A DNA stretch of 64,000 nucleotides, from NCBI GenBank assembly GCA_947499555.1, contig CANMOU010000006.1:62001-126000 (forward strand). The letters are read 5' to 3'. This DNA is from an uncultured Roseovarius sp. (GTDB taxonomy: Bacteria > Pseudomonadota > Alphaproteobacteria > Rhodobacterales > Rhodobacteraceae). Made by a program: the position numbers and the translations under genes. This document shows, piece after piece, positions 63,316 through 64,000 of this stretch (the stretch's first letter is position 1; each line of letters opens with the position of its first letter). Below the pieces are notes generated by a model. That model was given only the letters and a program-made list of their open reading frames with translations. It made no database searches and was not told where the DNA came from.

Positions 63316-63879
63316 TTAGCTGCTGAAGGGCATGTTGAAATGCTTCAACAGCGCCTTGGCTTCAGCGTCGGTCTGCGCCGTGGTTCCGATAACAACGTCC
63401 ATGCCCCAAACTTCGTCGACCTTGTCGAAGTTGATCTCGGGGAAAACGATGTGTTCCTTGATGCCCATGGCGTAGTTGCCACGACCATCAAACGATTTGT
63501 CCGACACGCCACGGAAGTCGCGGATACGGGGCATGGCCACTGTGATCAGACGGTCAAGAAATTCGTACATCCGATCACCGCGCAGGGTCACCTTGGCCCC
63601 CATAGGCATGCCGTCGCGGACGCGGAAGCCAGCGATAGAATTTTTCGCCTTGGTGACAACCGCGTGCTGGCCTGCGATGGTGGTCAGGTCTTCCTGGGCC
63701 GATTTGGCCTTCTTTGAGTCCTTCACCGCTTCGGCACCGCAGCCGATGTTCAGGACAATCTTGTCCAGGCGCGGGATTTGCATGTCGTTCTTGTAGCCGA
63801 ATTCCTCTTTCAGGGCGGCACGGATGCTGTCCTTGTAGGCGGCCTTCAGGCGCGGGGTGTAGTTTGCGGTATCAAGCAT
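63316..63879 (-). CDS. rplE: 50S ribosomal protein L5
   Basis: A 187-residue 5S-rRNA-binding protein: [20 protein letters not shown], the signature [20 protein letters not shown], and [20 protein letters not shown] near the end. The start overlaps the rplX stop by 8 bases. Confidence 0.98.
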   Translation of the reverse strand: MLDTANYTPRLKAAYKDSIRAALKEEFGYKNDMQIPRLDKIVLNIGCGAEAVKDSKKAKSAQEDLTTIAGQHAVVTKAKNSIAGFRVRDGMPMGAKVTLRGDRMYEFLDRLITVAMPRIRDFRGVSDKSFDGRGNYAMGIKEHIVFPEINFDKVDEVWGMDVVIGTTAQTDAEAKALLKHFNMPFSS

Positions 63880-64000
63880 CGATCACGTCCCCCGTGGTCT
63901 TGGCGTAACGCACCTTCTTGTCGCCTTCCATCTTGAAGCCAACGCGGGTGGGTTTGCCGTTTGCATCAACAAAAGCCAGGTTCGAAAGGTCAATCGGCAT
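63872..64000 (-). CDS. rplX: 50S ribosomal protein L24, C-terminal part (5' end beyond window)
   Basis: The last 42 codons before the stop, reading [20 protein letters not shown], then [12 protein letters not shown] at the end, which is the standard L24 C-terminus. The reading frame continues off the window; the ATG at the edge is an internal Met. L24 starts 50S assembly. Confidence 0.93.
   Translation of the reverse strand: MPIDLSNLAFVDANGKPTRVGFKMEGDKKVRYAKTTGDVIDA

Overview
The window looks like a chromosome segment of a high-GC alphaproteobacterium, most probably a member of the Rhodobacteraceae (Roseobacter group). The reasons are a monomeric isocitrate dehydrogenase next to roseobacter-type small proteins (DUF1467, DUF6356, DUF6455, DUF6494, DUF6505), a formate dehydrogenase locus with DUF3305/DUF3306 and a TAT-target peptide, and the sequences of the ribosomal proteins. 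No species can be named from the sequence alone. No rRNA, tRNA, IS element or CRISPR array was seen.

Region 1 (1-15 kb) is a formate dehydrogenase (FDH) locus. On the minus strand, in transcription order, lie DUF3305, DUF3306, a TorD-type chaperone, a small TAT-target peptide, the molybdopterin alpha subunit (Cys form), the four-cluster Fe-S subunit, the cytochrome b gamma subunit, a WD40-cytochrome c fusion, a 43-residue membrane peptide, and an NtrC-like response regulator that runs off the window and lacks the GAFTGA loop. On the plus strand are a large ferredoxin-like protein, DUF6494, an Mrp/ApbC Fe-S carrier, a biotin/lipoate-ligase-like protein and DUF6505. Between them is a cytochrome c joined to what looks like a shortened tungstate/molybdate-binding protein. 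A 12-bp inverted repeat sits between the divergent operons.

Region 2 (15-41 kb) is ordinary housekeeping: a GlcD-like FAD oxidase, AsmA, RimO, a YtpQ-like protein, a PAQR membrane protein, an M48 lipoprotein peptidase, nitroreductase, CysZ-like protein, an XRE-cupin regulator divergent from an acyl-CoA synthetase/DsbA pair, isocitrate dehydrogenase, an Lrp regulator, methylmalonyl-CoA epimerase, a response regulator, AspRS, a cyclopropane-fatty-acid-synthase homologue and CarB.

Region 3 (41-50 kb) has two tandem 40-residue membrane proteins of one family, a peptide-type ABC transporter operon (binding protein, two permeases, fused double ATPase), RarA and an HtrA/Deg protease.

Region 4 (50-64 kb) is the spc/alpha ribosomal gene cluster on the minus strand, running from rplX down to rplQ. 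It is split: about 5 kb lies between rpmD and rplO. That insert holds a CBU_0592-type membrane protein, a retron (reverse transcriptase plus a recognisable msr-msd candidate), a tiny lipoprotein, an orphan ectoine synthase (ectC), two tandem secreted VWA proteins and a small membrane protein. Three hairpins follow rpmD, and a good -35/-10 promoter precedes rplO, so the two halves of the cluster are probably transcribed separately. The retron is the most interesting item in the window; no established retron effector gene was recognised beside it.
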